Of a stretch of DNA of 64,000 nt, positions 22,549 to 33,536 are shown one piece after another. Origin of the DNA: Syngnathus acus (taxonomy: Eukaryota > Chordata > Actinopteri > Syngnathiformes > Syngnathidae). Location of the stretch: positions 18,859,193-18,923,192 of the forward strand of contig NC_051088.1 of the NCBI RefSeq assembly GCF_901709675.1, given 5' to 3'. Each line of letters starts with the position of its first letter. Position 1 is the first letter of the stretch. The notes under the pieces are model-generated. The model searched no databases. It saw only the letters and a list, made by a program, of their open reading frames with translations, and was not told the DNA's origin. The position numbers were made by a program, and so were the translations under genes.

Positions 22549-25464
22549 ACTACCGACAAACCGGTGGCATCATTTACTCTGAGGGCAGTAAAAGAGCATA
22601 GTCAACTTTTTACGCAGTCAGTGCATTCAAGCATCTGATTTCTTTTCGGCACATTCTGGCTAATTGAGTTGGTATTACACGTTAAACTAATTGGATTCTC
22701 CCTGTTTTGCAGTTAAGCCCTCAGAGTGGATTTGAATAGAACTCTGCTGCAATGTCCAAAAAAGAAGGAACAAAATATTCCTAAAAGTTCAAATAAGTAT
22801 AGTTCTATTTATTTTCTCTTTTTAGCTAAATGTCTTGGACATTTTCCCATGGTGTGTTTGAGAAACAACTTTGAGATGAACTTCATGACTCATTTAACAT
22901 TATTACACGATCTTTTCTGACTGAACAGAAAAAAAAATTGTGGGAACTTTGCATGACTGCCACACGGCTAAACTACATTTGCAGAGAATGCGGCTCATCA
23001 TTTCCTTGCAGCTTTATGTGAAGTTAATATATTCACATGAAACTTTACTTTTGTCCTGAAAAAAAAGAGGATGGATATACAGTGCGATGATTGCGGGTTG
23101 AAAAGCACAATAAGAATTTGCATTGGAGCAAACAATTTCAACACAAGAGCTAAACATTGTGTGGTTCTCACATCTCACTGAGAAGGATGAGAGCAAGTAG
23201 GCGATTGTGGGAAAGTGAGAACAAAACAGACTAAAGAGTAAATGAAATGATGCGTGACTTAGATGCAATGAATGTGATTAAGAAAAACAGCTTAATGCAA
23301 AGTGACCCATGACAGCAGCCTGCGTTGCCCAGCATCAATTAAAGAGCATTCAGAATAAGTAAGTTAGCCTTTTAATAGAAAAGTATTGGAAGGTCCATGA
23401 ATGCAAAATTCAAGAAACAGGCCTTCTGCTTCGGTCACATGATATATACAGAGTAGAGCGGTTCTGATGGTATAGCTCTTTAATTTGTTTTGTTGGTTTT
23501 CCAGTCATTGCATGGTTCCACCAATATCATTCTGTTCACGACGACAAGGTCAATGCATTAAAAGTTGTATGCAGAAGGCACACAGCATGATAATGACCTG
23601 TCAATTGTGCCAGCCGAAGCAATGCGCCCAGCATACACCAGCCACAGTGTGTGCCGTGATTCTCCACTTTTCACGAAACAAAAAATGACAAGTGTGATGG
23701 TTGCATTCATTATCCACATTTTTTTTTTTAAAAAATGACTCCTAATTAAGCATTTCTTTTCTTCATCTTAAACTTTGACCATCAACACCCGCTGTTTGTT
23801 ATCATATGCACACCAAACGCTAACATTGTTCACTTAGAGGTTCAGCTTAATGATATGTATTCAACAATATTAAACAATGGTGCTGAAGTGTAAACTAATG
23901 TTTGTATATTATTGGAGACATGGATGTACATTTGCACTGTCATTCATTTTTGTGAGTCAAAAGTTTTAGTGGTGTGCTGTGCGCTTGTGTTTTTAATTTG
24001 TGACCATTTCTCTTGACCCACCCCAAAAAAAAAAAGTTTATTATGGTAGTCCTTTATTACACTTGTAAATATTTAAAGAACATTTCTAGTGCTCTGTTAG
24101 ATGTCAAAACCTCTCAAGACCTGAGTTACAGATGGAAAATCCACGTACAGAAAGTAAAAACCCTGCCTGCCACATTTGAGGTTTAGTCACAGGTCCTTCG
24201 ACAAGCTCGTTGGCCTACCGATTTAAGTAGAATCATCTATGGCAGGGCTTTTACTTTCTGGACCTGGTTTTCCCATCTCTGGCCTGAGTCCACACTGTTA
24301 AGTTCAAAGGGACTGAGATGAATCCTCTGCATCACTTTGATGCTCCTGATAAAAATGGATGAGTTGTATCTCACGAAGGAGCACAATGAAAATCACAGCA
24401 AAGGGCCTGCTTGGACTTTTGAGAGGACATTGACGTAGTTGCAATACGGCGATGCTTTCACAATCTTTGGAAACGGAATAAGTGTTTTTAAAACATTAAT
24501 TCAAGTCATTATTTTTTTTAATTACATACCAAATTTGTTTTGTTCAAGTAAATAATCTAGTAAAAATCTTTGTTTATTTAGATTTCTATTAATTTATGAT
24601 GTATGAGCCCCCTAACCCATTTACTATATTCATGTTGTGCAGGGTATTGACATGAAATGACACACAACCGAATTCTTGATAGATCACAGTGTGCGAGATT
24701 GTGTGTGGATGTATGTGCATGCAAAGATCAAGCTACGTGTCTGCAAAACAGTTTATTTTTCGGTTTTCCTCACCTCTGTTGTCATGTAAGAAGAAGACGT
24801 GCTCCGTGTGTTGTGTGTAAGCATTGAAAAGTGTGTTCAGAGTAAAAGTCATCCAACAATGTGGAGAGGGAGTGGTCATACTGTGTTGAACATCTTTGAT
24901 GAAAAGAAATAGACAGGTAAACAACAATGAGGCAGGAGCTCGTTTATATTTCAAGAAATCAAATCATGTATATGTATCATAATAAGACAGAATATGCTTG
25001 TATTTTTCTGTATAGTAATTAGAGCTCGAGTGTTTTAAATGAAAAACAATGAATGTCTGGGGAGTTTGATGTTTATTTTGTGCCCTGAAATGATGGCAGC
25101 TTACCAACACATGGGCTTTAGCTCATGTTACATCTCAAGTAGTACACACCTCCCCATGAAATGAATATTTAGACACATAACATGTGGTGTATCTGATATG
25201 GTATTGTGCCTTTCACTTTTTTCTGCATGGTTTTTGTGATTTTCCCCCGTCTTCACTTAAATGGAAAGTTGTCCTCGGACAGGCAAAACCTATGCAAAGT
25301 TGATCTGATGGGTATTCCAGCATCCATTCAGAAAACACAGGTACCAACCCACCTAGTCAGTCTCGAAACAACACAATAAATGCTCAGGTTAACCCCTGAA
25401 TCCTGTGTCATTATTTTTTATGTGAGAAGAGGCCAGATCAATGAGTGTTGTAAGGCGGAATAAA
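22549..25464 (+). other. Probable long 3' UTR of tp53inp2
   Basis: No coding exon is recognisable. AT-rich sequence follows the stop without an intervening gene. Candidate poly(A) signals AATAAA are at 25375-25380 and 25459-25464, so the transcript could have a 3' UTR of almost 3 kb. Its end is inferred. Confidence 0.45.
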
Positions 25465-26286
25465 ATGAATGGCCCTATTATTATTCGCTTAGACATTATA
25501 TAGACTAGAAATATTTACGTACACTTGTTAAGGATATCAAAATTTGCTAAAATAATGGCACAGAAAGAAACAAGGGATTTTTCCCCAGTAAAAAGTGTGC
25601 TCAACTATGAGTTAACAATAAAAACATTTGTGTTTATTAGAAAGTGGCTCTATCATCGTCAGACGTCACGCTGTCGTCATCTCCTGGTCAATATAAGAAA
25701 TGCTGACGGTGAAAACTTCCGGGAATCCCAAACAAATATACGTATCAGCAATTTTCCGCCTTGTTTTGTTTCAGAAATGAAAACTGAAATTTTGATATTA
25801 GAACTGTTATTAGACTTTTCCTTCCTCAACTCGTTACAATCATTATGATGTTAAATATTATATATTGATACTTTTCCTATACTTTCTATTATAATAGAGT
25901 GTAATGTAAAAATGTTGAGTGTGCGCGCTATGTGGTTGGTGGCCCAACATTTTTATGTCATTTAACGTCTGTGTACCGAGCAGATTGGACACGTGAGAGG
26001 CACGAAAATTGCTGTCGTGTAAAGAAAGGGGGTTAAAGGTGCATGTCATGAACATGACCAGAACGCCGTGTCTGTTTGCGTGCTGCAAGACCACGCGCGC
26101 GCGCACACGCACACACCGCTCCGATGTCATCCGCAGTAAAAAATAGCGCCCAGAAGCTGGTAGTGGGACGGCGACGCTTCTTGAATGGACCTACACTGCT
26201 GAGATTGGAGCAGCCTCATCAACGTGCGCTCACCCAGTCCGCACCACGCCTCTCTCCTGGAACATCGTGTCCTTTGTGCAGGCACA

Positions 26287-29200
26287 ATGACGGCCAAGCA
26301 TCGCAAGGGAAAAAGCAACCACAAACACGAAGAGGACCATGGAAAAAGTGAAATTCCGGAATCCGAAATTCGAACCGGAGGGAATAGCTACACACTTGTT
26401 TTGTTTGCGTGTCTCGTCGTTGTAGTCGGCGTTGCAACGGGAGCATGGTTCTATTACCAGCAGCACCAAACTTTGACGCACTTGACAGACACCATAACGG
26501 GCATGCAAATGAAAGTGGCGAAGCTCCAGGCGTCCCAGGAGACCATGCGACAGACTAGTGATAAGGTAAGAACTTAATAGTATCATACCAACTAGCTCCT
26601 CCGCACGTTGAGGCTGCAGTGCGCGCTGCAGCTTGCAAGCTTTTGTCATGACCTACTGACTTGATATCCTTCATAACTCCACGATCCAGCAGTAGCTACT
26701 ATTCATTTATAACCTTCCACTTATGCAAAGTGTCTGATCTTACATGTGGCTCCACAGTCTGCAGTTGATATAAATAATATTATTAATAATACACAAACTG
26801 GATCCGTAAAGTCCCCAAGGCTAAATATAGTGTGTGGTTTAGATGATACCGTAACACAAGGGCAGACTGTTTACTAGCTCCTTTTGAAAGGTTAACCCAC
26901 TAGAATTGGACTGACATTTGGGGACTTTCAGCAAAGGCTCTATTTGATTTATGTGTCTTAAGGCCACTTTGAAAATGGAATTAGATTTTGAATCTTTATT
27001 GTCAGTGTACAAAGAAATAATATAGTAATTAAAATGTTGATTGTGTTGTGCGCATTAATGTCACCATTTGCACCTAATCAAAAGGATCTTGTCGTTAGTG
27101 GATCATGATTTAAATCCTTAGCCTTGGGTAAATTGTGACAAATTTGTTTAATCATATTCAAAAAGTCTCATTATATACAACTCAAGCCATATGGAGTGGG
27201 CACTACTGGACAGGAATGTCCTTGAAAGCTCCCTCAGCCACTTTGGATCCTGTAATGTTTTGGAATGAGAAGGAGCTAACAAGCTCAAGCCGACTGTTGG
27301 TTGTGATCTCAAGTGGCTCAACATCCCTGTTGCACTTGTCGTTGCAGGTGCGTGTTTCAGATGATGTAGAAGGTCGCATTAATGCTCTGGAAGAGTCGTA
27401 CGCGTTGGCTCAGAAACAAGTGGACAAGGCCTTGGCTACCGCAGAGCAGCTGAAAACGTCGGATCTCCCTGCTCAGGTGCTATCGCTCCACACGGAGATG
27501 AAATCCCGCCTGGCAGAGATCCAGCGGACCACTGTCTCTGTGGAGCAAATGAGCCAGCTGCAGGCGAGGCTTCAGAAACCTGAGGAATTGGACCAGATTG
27601 GGCTTCAGGTAGAGGGCCTCGCTACGTCGAGCGCCGACTTATCTAAGCAAGTCCAAGCCGTGATGGGGCGCCTGGAAGAAGCAGAAGCCATTTTGGATGA
27701 TGTTGCCACTCTGACGGATAACCTGAAGCAGGAGACTGCACGGCTGTCGGGACTGGAGGTGCAGCTGAAGTCCTACCAGACGGAGATGGCGACTATCAGG
27801 TTAGAGAAAGCAGCTTTTTGTCCCGGGTGGGAATAACTCCTGTCCTCTGACCCATAACATTATGTTTGCTTTTGTCAAAGCCCCGCCGGCCACGGCTTTG
27901 TGTTGCTCGAAGTTGCTTTTGGTAGGTCTTATGACCACTGCAACATTGCAAGAACACACAGAGGCTGAATATTTGATAAGCATGATTTAGTATGCATGAT
28001 CTCACTGTGCAACCAGCGCAGGAGTAAAACCAACAAAAAGCATTGTCACGCTTCGTCCTCAGAGAGCTGCTGTTGAATGAGCACGCCGAGCAGCTCGACG
28101 TGGAGGAACTGATCAGTGCACTTCGAATGAGTATTCAGAAGCAGAACTCAGCCAGCCACAGCCGTCACGCAGAACTCAAGGCTCAGCTGGACAACCTACA
28201 ATGGCAGGTTAATCAGGTAATGGTAAAGAAATGATTAATGGTGGTTATAACAACACAGTGCAATGTTTGGATGTACCGTATTTTTCGGGCTATAAAGTCA
28301 CACTTTTTTTTTTATAATGTGCATTATTGCCACCATCAGTAATGCTTCAAATGCATTTACCAACTACCAGAAGAAAACAGAAAAATAAGTGGAAGCAGTA
28401 GAATATGAAGAACTGTTGTCATGGTAACTAATGTGTGATGTAATTGCTTCCAGTCCTAGCATGCAGCATCCGCCATAATAAGCATTTTCTAATTTCAACA
28501 GTATAGGGTGAAATAACTGACCAGGATTCTATATTTGGCCACAATGCAATGCGGGATTCTAGTTTAGGTAGTAAAGTAAAATCTTATTTGAAAAGTTCAA
28601 GTTTCAATATTTATAATAAACAAGGAGACTTTGGCTGGTTGCGTGTGTACAACCTGTAATATTTTTCAGTCACAAAATGTGGCCTGCCCAAATTAGGCGC
28701 ACCATCGAGCGAGCGAATGTCCTTGCATGTCATCTTTTTTGCTTCTCTGTTCCTTACATGCCCAGAGGGAATCCTCATTAACTTTTTAGCTCTGCAAATG
28801 AAGCAACTAATTGCCTGACATAGATTCGGTAATGGATTCACAGTTCTGCTTGAGTCTAAGCATCTTGTATTTTTAGTGTTGTCTTAAAAGGTGGTTGTCA
28901 TTTTTTATTTTTTTCATTTTTTGCATTTACAGACTCAATGCATCATTGCAAGGCATAAAGCTCGACTGGGGAACAGTGTTCTTCAGTGTTCTGCAGCCAG
29001 TGTACGGACCACTTAGTACAGAGCTAGTGGAACGTCCAACGCTGCGCGTTCCCTTCTCTTCCGGGGGGGGGGTGCTAGTGGGACGTCCAACGCTGCGCGT
29101 TCCCTTCTCTTCCGGGGGGGTGGGGGGGGTGCTAGTGGGCGTCCAACGCTGCGCATTCCCTTCTCTTCCGGGGGGGGGGGGGGGGGGGTTGCTAGTGGGA

Positions 29201-30017
29201 CGTCCAACGCAGCACGTTCGCTTCTCTCCCGGGGGGGGGGGGCTAGTGTGACGTCAAATCAAACGCTGCGCGTTCGCTTCTCTTCCGGGGGGGGGGGGGG
29301 GGCGAATCGGACGTCAAGCGCTTTGTGTGTCGGGCTCCATCTACTGTGGGAACTGAGAAGTGCTCAAGCTGTGCGGGCCACATTCAATTATGTTTTCAGA
29401 ATTTGCTGCGGGCCAATAAAAACTGGACCGCGGGCCGCAGTTGGCCCGCGGGCCGTAGTTTGGACACCACTAACCTAGGGTCTCAAACTAGGGTTAGGGT
29501 TTCCAACTAGGGTTTTAAACTGAGGGTAGGGTTTCAAACTAGGTTTTAAAACTAGGATTAGGGTTTCCAACTAGTGTTTCAAAGTAGTTTTCCCTGTTGC
29601 ATGCATTGGAGAATATGGATGTGATAGCACTTTGTTGTCTCCTTTAAGATGGTAGGACATGCTGAAACTGTGCCACACCATGTGGAACAAGCTGAGGGAA
29701 CTCCAGCTCCTGTTATTGAGGAAGAAGATGCAGTTTCAGAGGCGGAAGCAGCAGAGTCTGACTCTGATGAGCCGGTAAAGGAAGATGACGAGGCTGATAC
29801 TGAGCAGATGGAACAATCCCTTACCTCTCCGGAAACTCTGACAGAAAAGGAGGAGCCAAGTTTGGAGGGGACTCTGAATGATGAAGATGAGTTACTGCTT
29901 GACGACGGTGATGCCAAACTGGAAGTTGATGATTATGATCAGAATGATGATAGCATCGTCGATGCTGAACAAGATGAATCGGACGAAGAGGAATTGGGCA
30001 ATGAAGTTGAAGTGTAG
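26287..30017 (+). CDS. Unrecognised type II membrane coiled-coil protein with acidic tail
   Basis: I cannot name this gene. Four exons in consistent phase (26287-26565, 27348-27799, 28063-28216, 29649-30017) give 417 residues. The N-terminus is short, Lys/His-rich and without a signal peptide; one membrane helix (about 35-57) follows, so the N-terminus should face the cytosol. Residues 60-295 form an Ala/Leu/Glu/Gln-rich heptad-like coiled coil. Exon 4 encodes a tail in which about two fifths of residues are Asp or Glu (296-417), ending GNEVEV. The layout resembles Golgi or ER proteins such as GOLM1, GOLIM4 or IKBIP, but I see no sequence match. An in-frame ATG at 26224 would add 21 residues; I prefer 26287 because the membrane-anchor layout then starts with the basic segment. 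Exon 4 lies just after unstable repeats. Confidence 0.8.
28273..28320. repeat. Second fragment of the dispersed '...CGGGCTATAA' repeat
   Basis: TACCGTATTTTTCGGGCTAT, then AAAGTCACAC and a T-run, corresponds to the reverse complement of the repeat end at 12760-12857. Only one terminus is clear; it lies in intron 3 of the coiled-coil gene. Confidence 0.55.
29021..29303. repeat. G-tract minisatellite, five units of about 52-62 bp
   Basis: Each unit reads GCTAGTGG-ACGTCCAACGC-TGCGCGTTC-CTTCTCTTCC followed by a run of G. Units start near 29021, 29072, 29132, 29190 and 29242. The G-runs differ in length and reach about 18. It lies in intron 3 of the coiled-coil gene, 350 bp before the last coding exon. 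Such runs can form G-quadruplexes and are prone to copying and sequencing errors. Confidence 0.85.
29405..29470. repeat. hAT-type terminal fragment ('GGCCCGCGGGCC...TTTGGACACC')
   Basis: GCGGGCCAATAAAAACTGG and the later GGCCGTAGTTTGGACACC match a widespread DNA-element terminus. The end reads CAGTGGTGTCCAAACTACGG-like when reversed. A diverged relative is at 42120-42188. Confidence 0.6.
29478..29586. repeat. Telomere-like minisatellite (AACTAGGGTTAGGGTTTCC)
   Basis: Degenerate units of about 17-36 bp contain AACTAGGGTT and GGTTAGGGTTTCC, including TTAGGG-type cores. It directly follows the hAT-like end, in intron 3 of the coiled-coil gene. The cores are not contiguous telomere repeats. Confidence 0.7.
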
Positions 30018-31562
30018 GATGAATGCATCAGAAGGCAAGGTTTGTGAGGCAGAAGGAGAAGCGGCATACATCAAGTGCTCTCTCCAGTTGATGAATTCAG
30101 ACCAGAAGGCGTATTACAAGATTTCACGTTTACCTGTCAATAACCTCACAAGCCTTCAAAGCCTTATTGTCTAAACACTTGGTCTTTTAGCTGAGTATGT
30201 TTCACCTCCTTCAAAATCTAGGTTGTGCACTACACAACAAAATAGATTTCCTTAAAATTACTGTAAATAATTGTTAACTCTAAGCCGTAGAGTTTCCTTG
30301 TTTCCATGTAGGCTTTATGAGTATGTGAGGGGAAAAATAACGAAGGAAGAAGAATAGCCAGCCGTAGAGGTTGGAAATTAAATGAAATAATGGCTTCAAT
30401 GATTAAATTTATGTAGGAAGTATTTAAAATTGTTAAGAGGATGTTTGCAATATTTGCAGAATGACAAAACTGCCACCAATTTACAGTACGGTTGTGATTA
30501 ATTACCTTTTTTTTTTTATGAAAACAAACAAAAAAAGTATATTTTTGTGCACTAACCTAACAAATTAAGCTGGCGACAATGGGCTTCTCAGGGAACGTGT
30601 TCTCTGTGTGTGGCTTATGTACTGTAATTAATATGCAAATGTGATTTATATTGATCTGCAAACCAACTGAAAGGTTACGGTTGTATTTAGCTACTGTAAT
30701 TTTGAGCTTCTGTGATCAAGAAATTTGCAAACAAATTGCAGTAATTGTATTGAGGAAATTGAAAAAAAAACATTGGAAGCACAATTAATTGATGTGAGCT
30801 TTAGCAATATTCAGCTTTGGCATGAGCAGTCCTAATGTAACACACACAAAGAAAATTGCTGAAGGCAACAACTGGAGCTCAAACAATTTGACAAAAACTA
30901 TGCAATGCAGGACAAGCTGTGATTTTTTGGGGGGGGTTAAATATTCTGAGACAATGTTGTGTATTCATGTTTCATAGACGGGGTGTGCTATAATTCCTTT
31001 TAAGCATTGCTGTACATTTTACCAAGGATTCAACTGAACTAAGATGAACTTCAATTTCAAATGCTCTTTAAAATAAACTCAAATGTTCAGTTTTGTAAAG
31101 TGACTGTGTAATACTTGCTTTGGTTTTGTTGATCATGTTCTATTTCAGCTGACTTAGGCAAGAGGCAGGTTAGATCCTGGACTAGTCCACCAGCCAATCA
31201 CAGAGCACATACGGACAAGAAGTTATTCACACTAACACTTAATTTTAGAAACGTCAATGAGCATGCATGCTTTTAGATGTGGGAAGAAGGTGGAGTAAAA
31301 TCTCTTGGAAATTCTAACCCCCAAACAGCAAATTAGTGATAACCGATAACCTTTTTCTTTTTTTATATGCCTCAAATGTATTTGTTGTCGCATCTTAAAA
31401 GAATAAAACATTTAAATCCCGCTCCTCACTACTGATGTGAGGTTTGAGGATGAAAAAAAAGTGGTCACTGACAGCAGTCGCAGTTTTTGCTACTTTCTGA
31501 ACTCTTGTCTCTTCAGGCGGTGAGGTTGAAGGGCAATCTCAAAAGGTCTGATGTGTAATAAA
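30018..31562 (+). other. 3' UTR of the coiled-coil gene
   Basis: Noncoding AT-rich sequence follows the stop. AATAAA occurs at 31072-31077 and at 31557-31562; the second is followed by a GT-rich stretch as expected downstream of cleavage. A LINE-tail-like fragment lies at about 31165-31300 between the two signals. Confidence 0.5.
31165..31300. repeat. LINE-tail-like repeat fragment
   Basis: GTCCACCAGCCAATCACAG, TATTCACACTAACACTTAA, ATGAGCATGCATGCTTTTAG and GATGTGGGAAGAAGGTGGAG follow the order seen in a common fish LINE 3' region. Related pieces lie at 35570-35660, 39455-39545 and near 43060. Confidence 0.5.
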
Positions 31563-31910
31563 GTTGGTGTGTCACCCTAACTAGTGTTTTGTATTTAATC
31601 TTAATGCTTCAAAGAATAGGTAAATCTATTTTGAAATTATTTACTCAGCTCTGACATTTTACCAATGCACACACATTATCAGTCCGATATGTACTACCTT
31701 GCGTGCTCGTACGCAAATGTGAGCACTGTACCCTCAATTTATTTGGTGAAATAAAATCCGGATTACAGGTTGAAATATGACATCTGTCCCAGTGAAATGT
31801 GTATCCGACTCAGATTTGGGTAAAAAGAAAAAAAGATTTGATTGATTCTTCTGTATGTTGCCACTCCCCATGCCCTTCCTTTCCCCTCCGTACTCTTGTA
31901 TCTTGTTTCC

Positions 31911-31990
31911 GTCTCTCTCTCTCTCTCTGCCTCTCTCTCTCTCTCTGCCTCTCAGCCTCTCTCTCTCAGCCTCTCTCTCTCTGCCTCTCC
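31911..31990. repeat. (CT)n microsatellite
   Basis: Imperfect CT dinucleotide tract of about 80 bp with GC and AG interruptions. It gives false Ser/Leu-rich open frames. Confidence 0.9.
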
Positions 31991-32989
31991 CTTTCAATGC
32001 TGCAGTGCTTCACTTTCTGACCTTCTACTCGGACCATGCATGCTTTGGTGCCCAGGTACGTTTCATGGGGGAGATTATTTCTTTTTTTTTTTTAACTTGA
32101 TTTATCTGTTTGTTTGTTTTTAAATATAAAAAGTTGTGTTTTCTCTGTGTGTGTTTTTCAATAACAATGCTGCAAATCCTCTTGTATGCATGTGCAGCTG
32201 CTGAAACAGATGCCATGTGAGGCTATCACTGCAGGAAGTTAAATGACATTACTTGTCAGAGCTTATCTTTTTTTTTTCCCTCCATTGGGAGCTACTTAAT
32301 GCCAGCGGCTTCCATAGGCGAAGGCTACATTTGGAGTTGTAGCACAAGTGAGGATTTTACTATAAAGTGCCAGTTTTGGTTTTAATTCCAGTGATGCGGA
32401 TGTGAATGTGAAGACTTTACTGCATCTGCTAATGGATCTGAAAGCCGCTTGCGTGACAACATTTTGGGCTTCTTGCTTCCTATGAATGTGCACAGTCATG
32501 TCAGTCCATATCCACTCTAGCTTTGCACTGTTGATTCAGCAGAGTGCGCTGCTGACCAGCTTGTCAATTCTCAGGATTCAAAGCGACTCCACGGCAGGCA
32601 CTTAAAGCCAAGGATAGAAGAGGATGGAGAAAACAAACCATCTCCAATGATGCTGATGACTCAGCTCTTTTCCTTTGTGGCGCCACAATCACTGATTCTA
32701 TCCAATGTGTTATTGAAGTCATCAAGTGTGTTATAGGGAATTATCCAGGTTCATTTGATTAAGCCAAAAATGATTTGTTTATCTGTGCCAATGACATATT
32801 GTGAGAGGCTGGAGAAATTCTCTTCTACTGATAGCAGCAGGTACAAATGTTGAGAAAACAGACCCAGATTTTACAGAGGTTTCAGATTGAGAGTGACACA
32901 AAACCATCATTATTTCAGGATACCGTGTATATGTGTGTGTAAATAAATAAATAAATAAATAAATATAAACAGTCAAGCAGCACACAATT

Positions 32990-33150
32990 TTCCATACCCA
33001 AGGGGTATGAATAATTTTGGGTGTAACGCTATCTAGTCTATTTGCAACAGGGAGAGGCCACGAATCATTTTGGGTGTAACTCAATCTACTATTCATATCC
33101 CCTATCTTCTTCAAACTATTCATATCCCAGTGATATGAATAAATTTGGGC
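32990..33150. repeat. Dispersed repeat with 'GGGGTATGAATAATTTTGGG' motif
   Basis: Several GGGGTATGAATAATTTTGGG-like motifs occur in both orientations, including the near palindrome CATACCCAAGGGGTATG. A related copy is at 53220-53370 in a syt2 intron. It is probably a small DNA element; I do not know its family. Confidence 0.6.
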
Positions 33151-33241
33151 TTGACTGTGTATTTATATTCTAAGTTTTTGTTGTACAACAGGGAACTTTC
33201 ACGTTGTTTTAAAAAGATCTGTCTGGCCGTTTTAGTTCCAG

Positions 33242-33536
33242 ACTTTATCTGACCCCCGTCAGGGATGAAGAGGCAGAGTCTCAGAGGAGGGCAAAATCTC
33301 GTCATGCCAGACAGACCCGCAGGTCAACGCAGGTAATTTCTGAATGAAGAACAGAAGCCAAAAGATCATCATTTTGATTCATTGGTTTGTGAAACTAATC
33401 GAATGCTACGCAGGGTGTAACACTAACAGACTTGAAAGCGGCTCAGAAGATCTACAGTGGCTCAGAAGAGTTTGTACTTGATGGGAAAGTGGAGGACAGA
33501 GCAAAAATCACTCCAAGATGGAGCAGCACAGATGAG
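33242..33536 (+). CDS. ppp1r12b: Long-form ppp1r12b exons carrying the inhibitory phosphosite
   Basis: Two exons, 33242-33332 and 33414-33536, encode LYLTPVRDEEAESQRR... and GVTLTDLKAAQKIYSG.... This matches the central-to-C-terminal part of MYPT2 and MYPT1. Across the junction is RRSTQGVTLTD, the ROCK site equivalent to MYPT1 Thr696 (Thr codon 33327-33329). Phosphorylation there inhibits myosin phosphatase. The first exon starts in phase 2, so an upstream exon is required, but none is recognisable in the preceding kilobases. The second exon ends in phase 0 and could join the 17-nt exon at 40742. The exons coding RERRRP and FWT in other vertebrates were not found between them. Confidence 0.85.

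Larger units (their letters stand above)
31563..33241. other. Gap between the coiled-coil gene and the first ppp1r12b exon
   Basis: No exon is recognisable, and in particular no ankyrin repeats. It holds a (CT)n microsatellite (31911-31990), a T-run near 32083, an (AAAT)n tract (32940-32965) and a repeat with ATTCATACCCC-type palindromes (about 32990-33150). Confidence 0.5.

Noticed and set aside
27135-27347. Extension of the coiled-coil gene exon 2 upstream
   Set aside because: The open frame continues by chance; GTTGCAG before 27348 is a good acceptor and phase 0 fits exon 1.
29013-29251. Proline/glycine-rich open frames
   Set aside because: Produced by the G-tract minisatellite.
29480-29586. 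True internal telomere array
   Set aside because: The TTAGGG-type cores are interrupted and degenerate, so I list it only as telomere-like.
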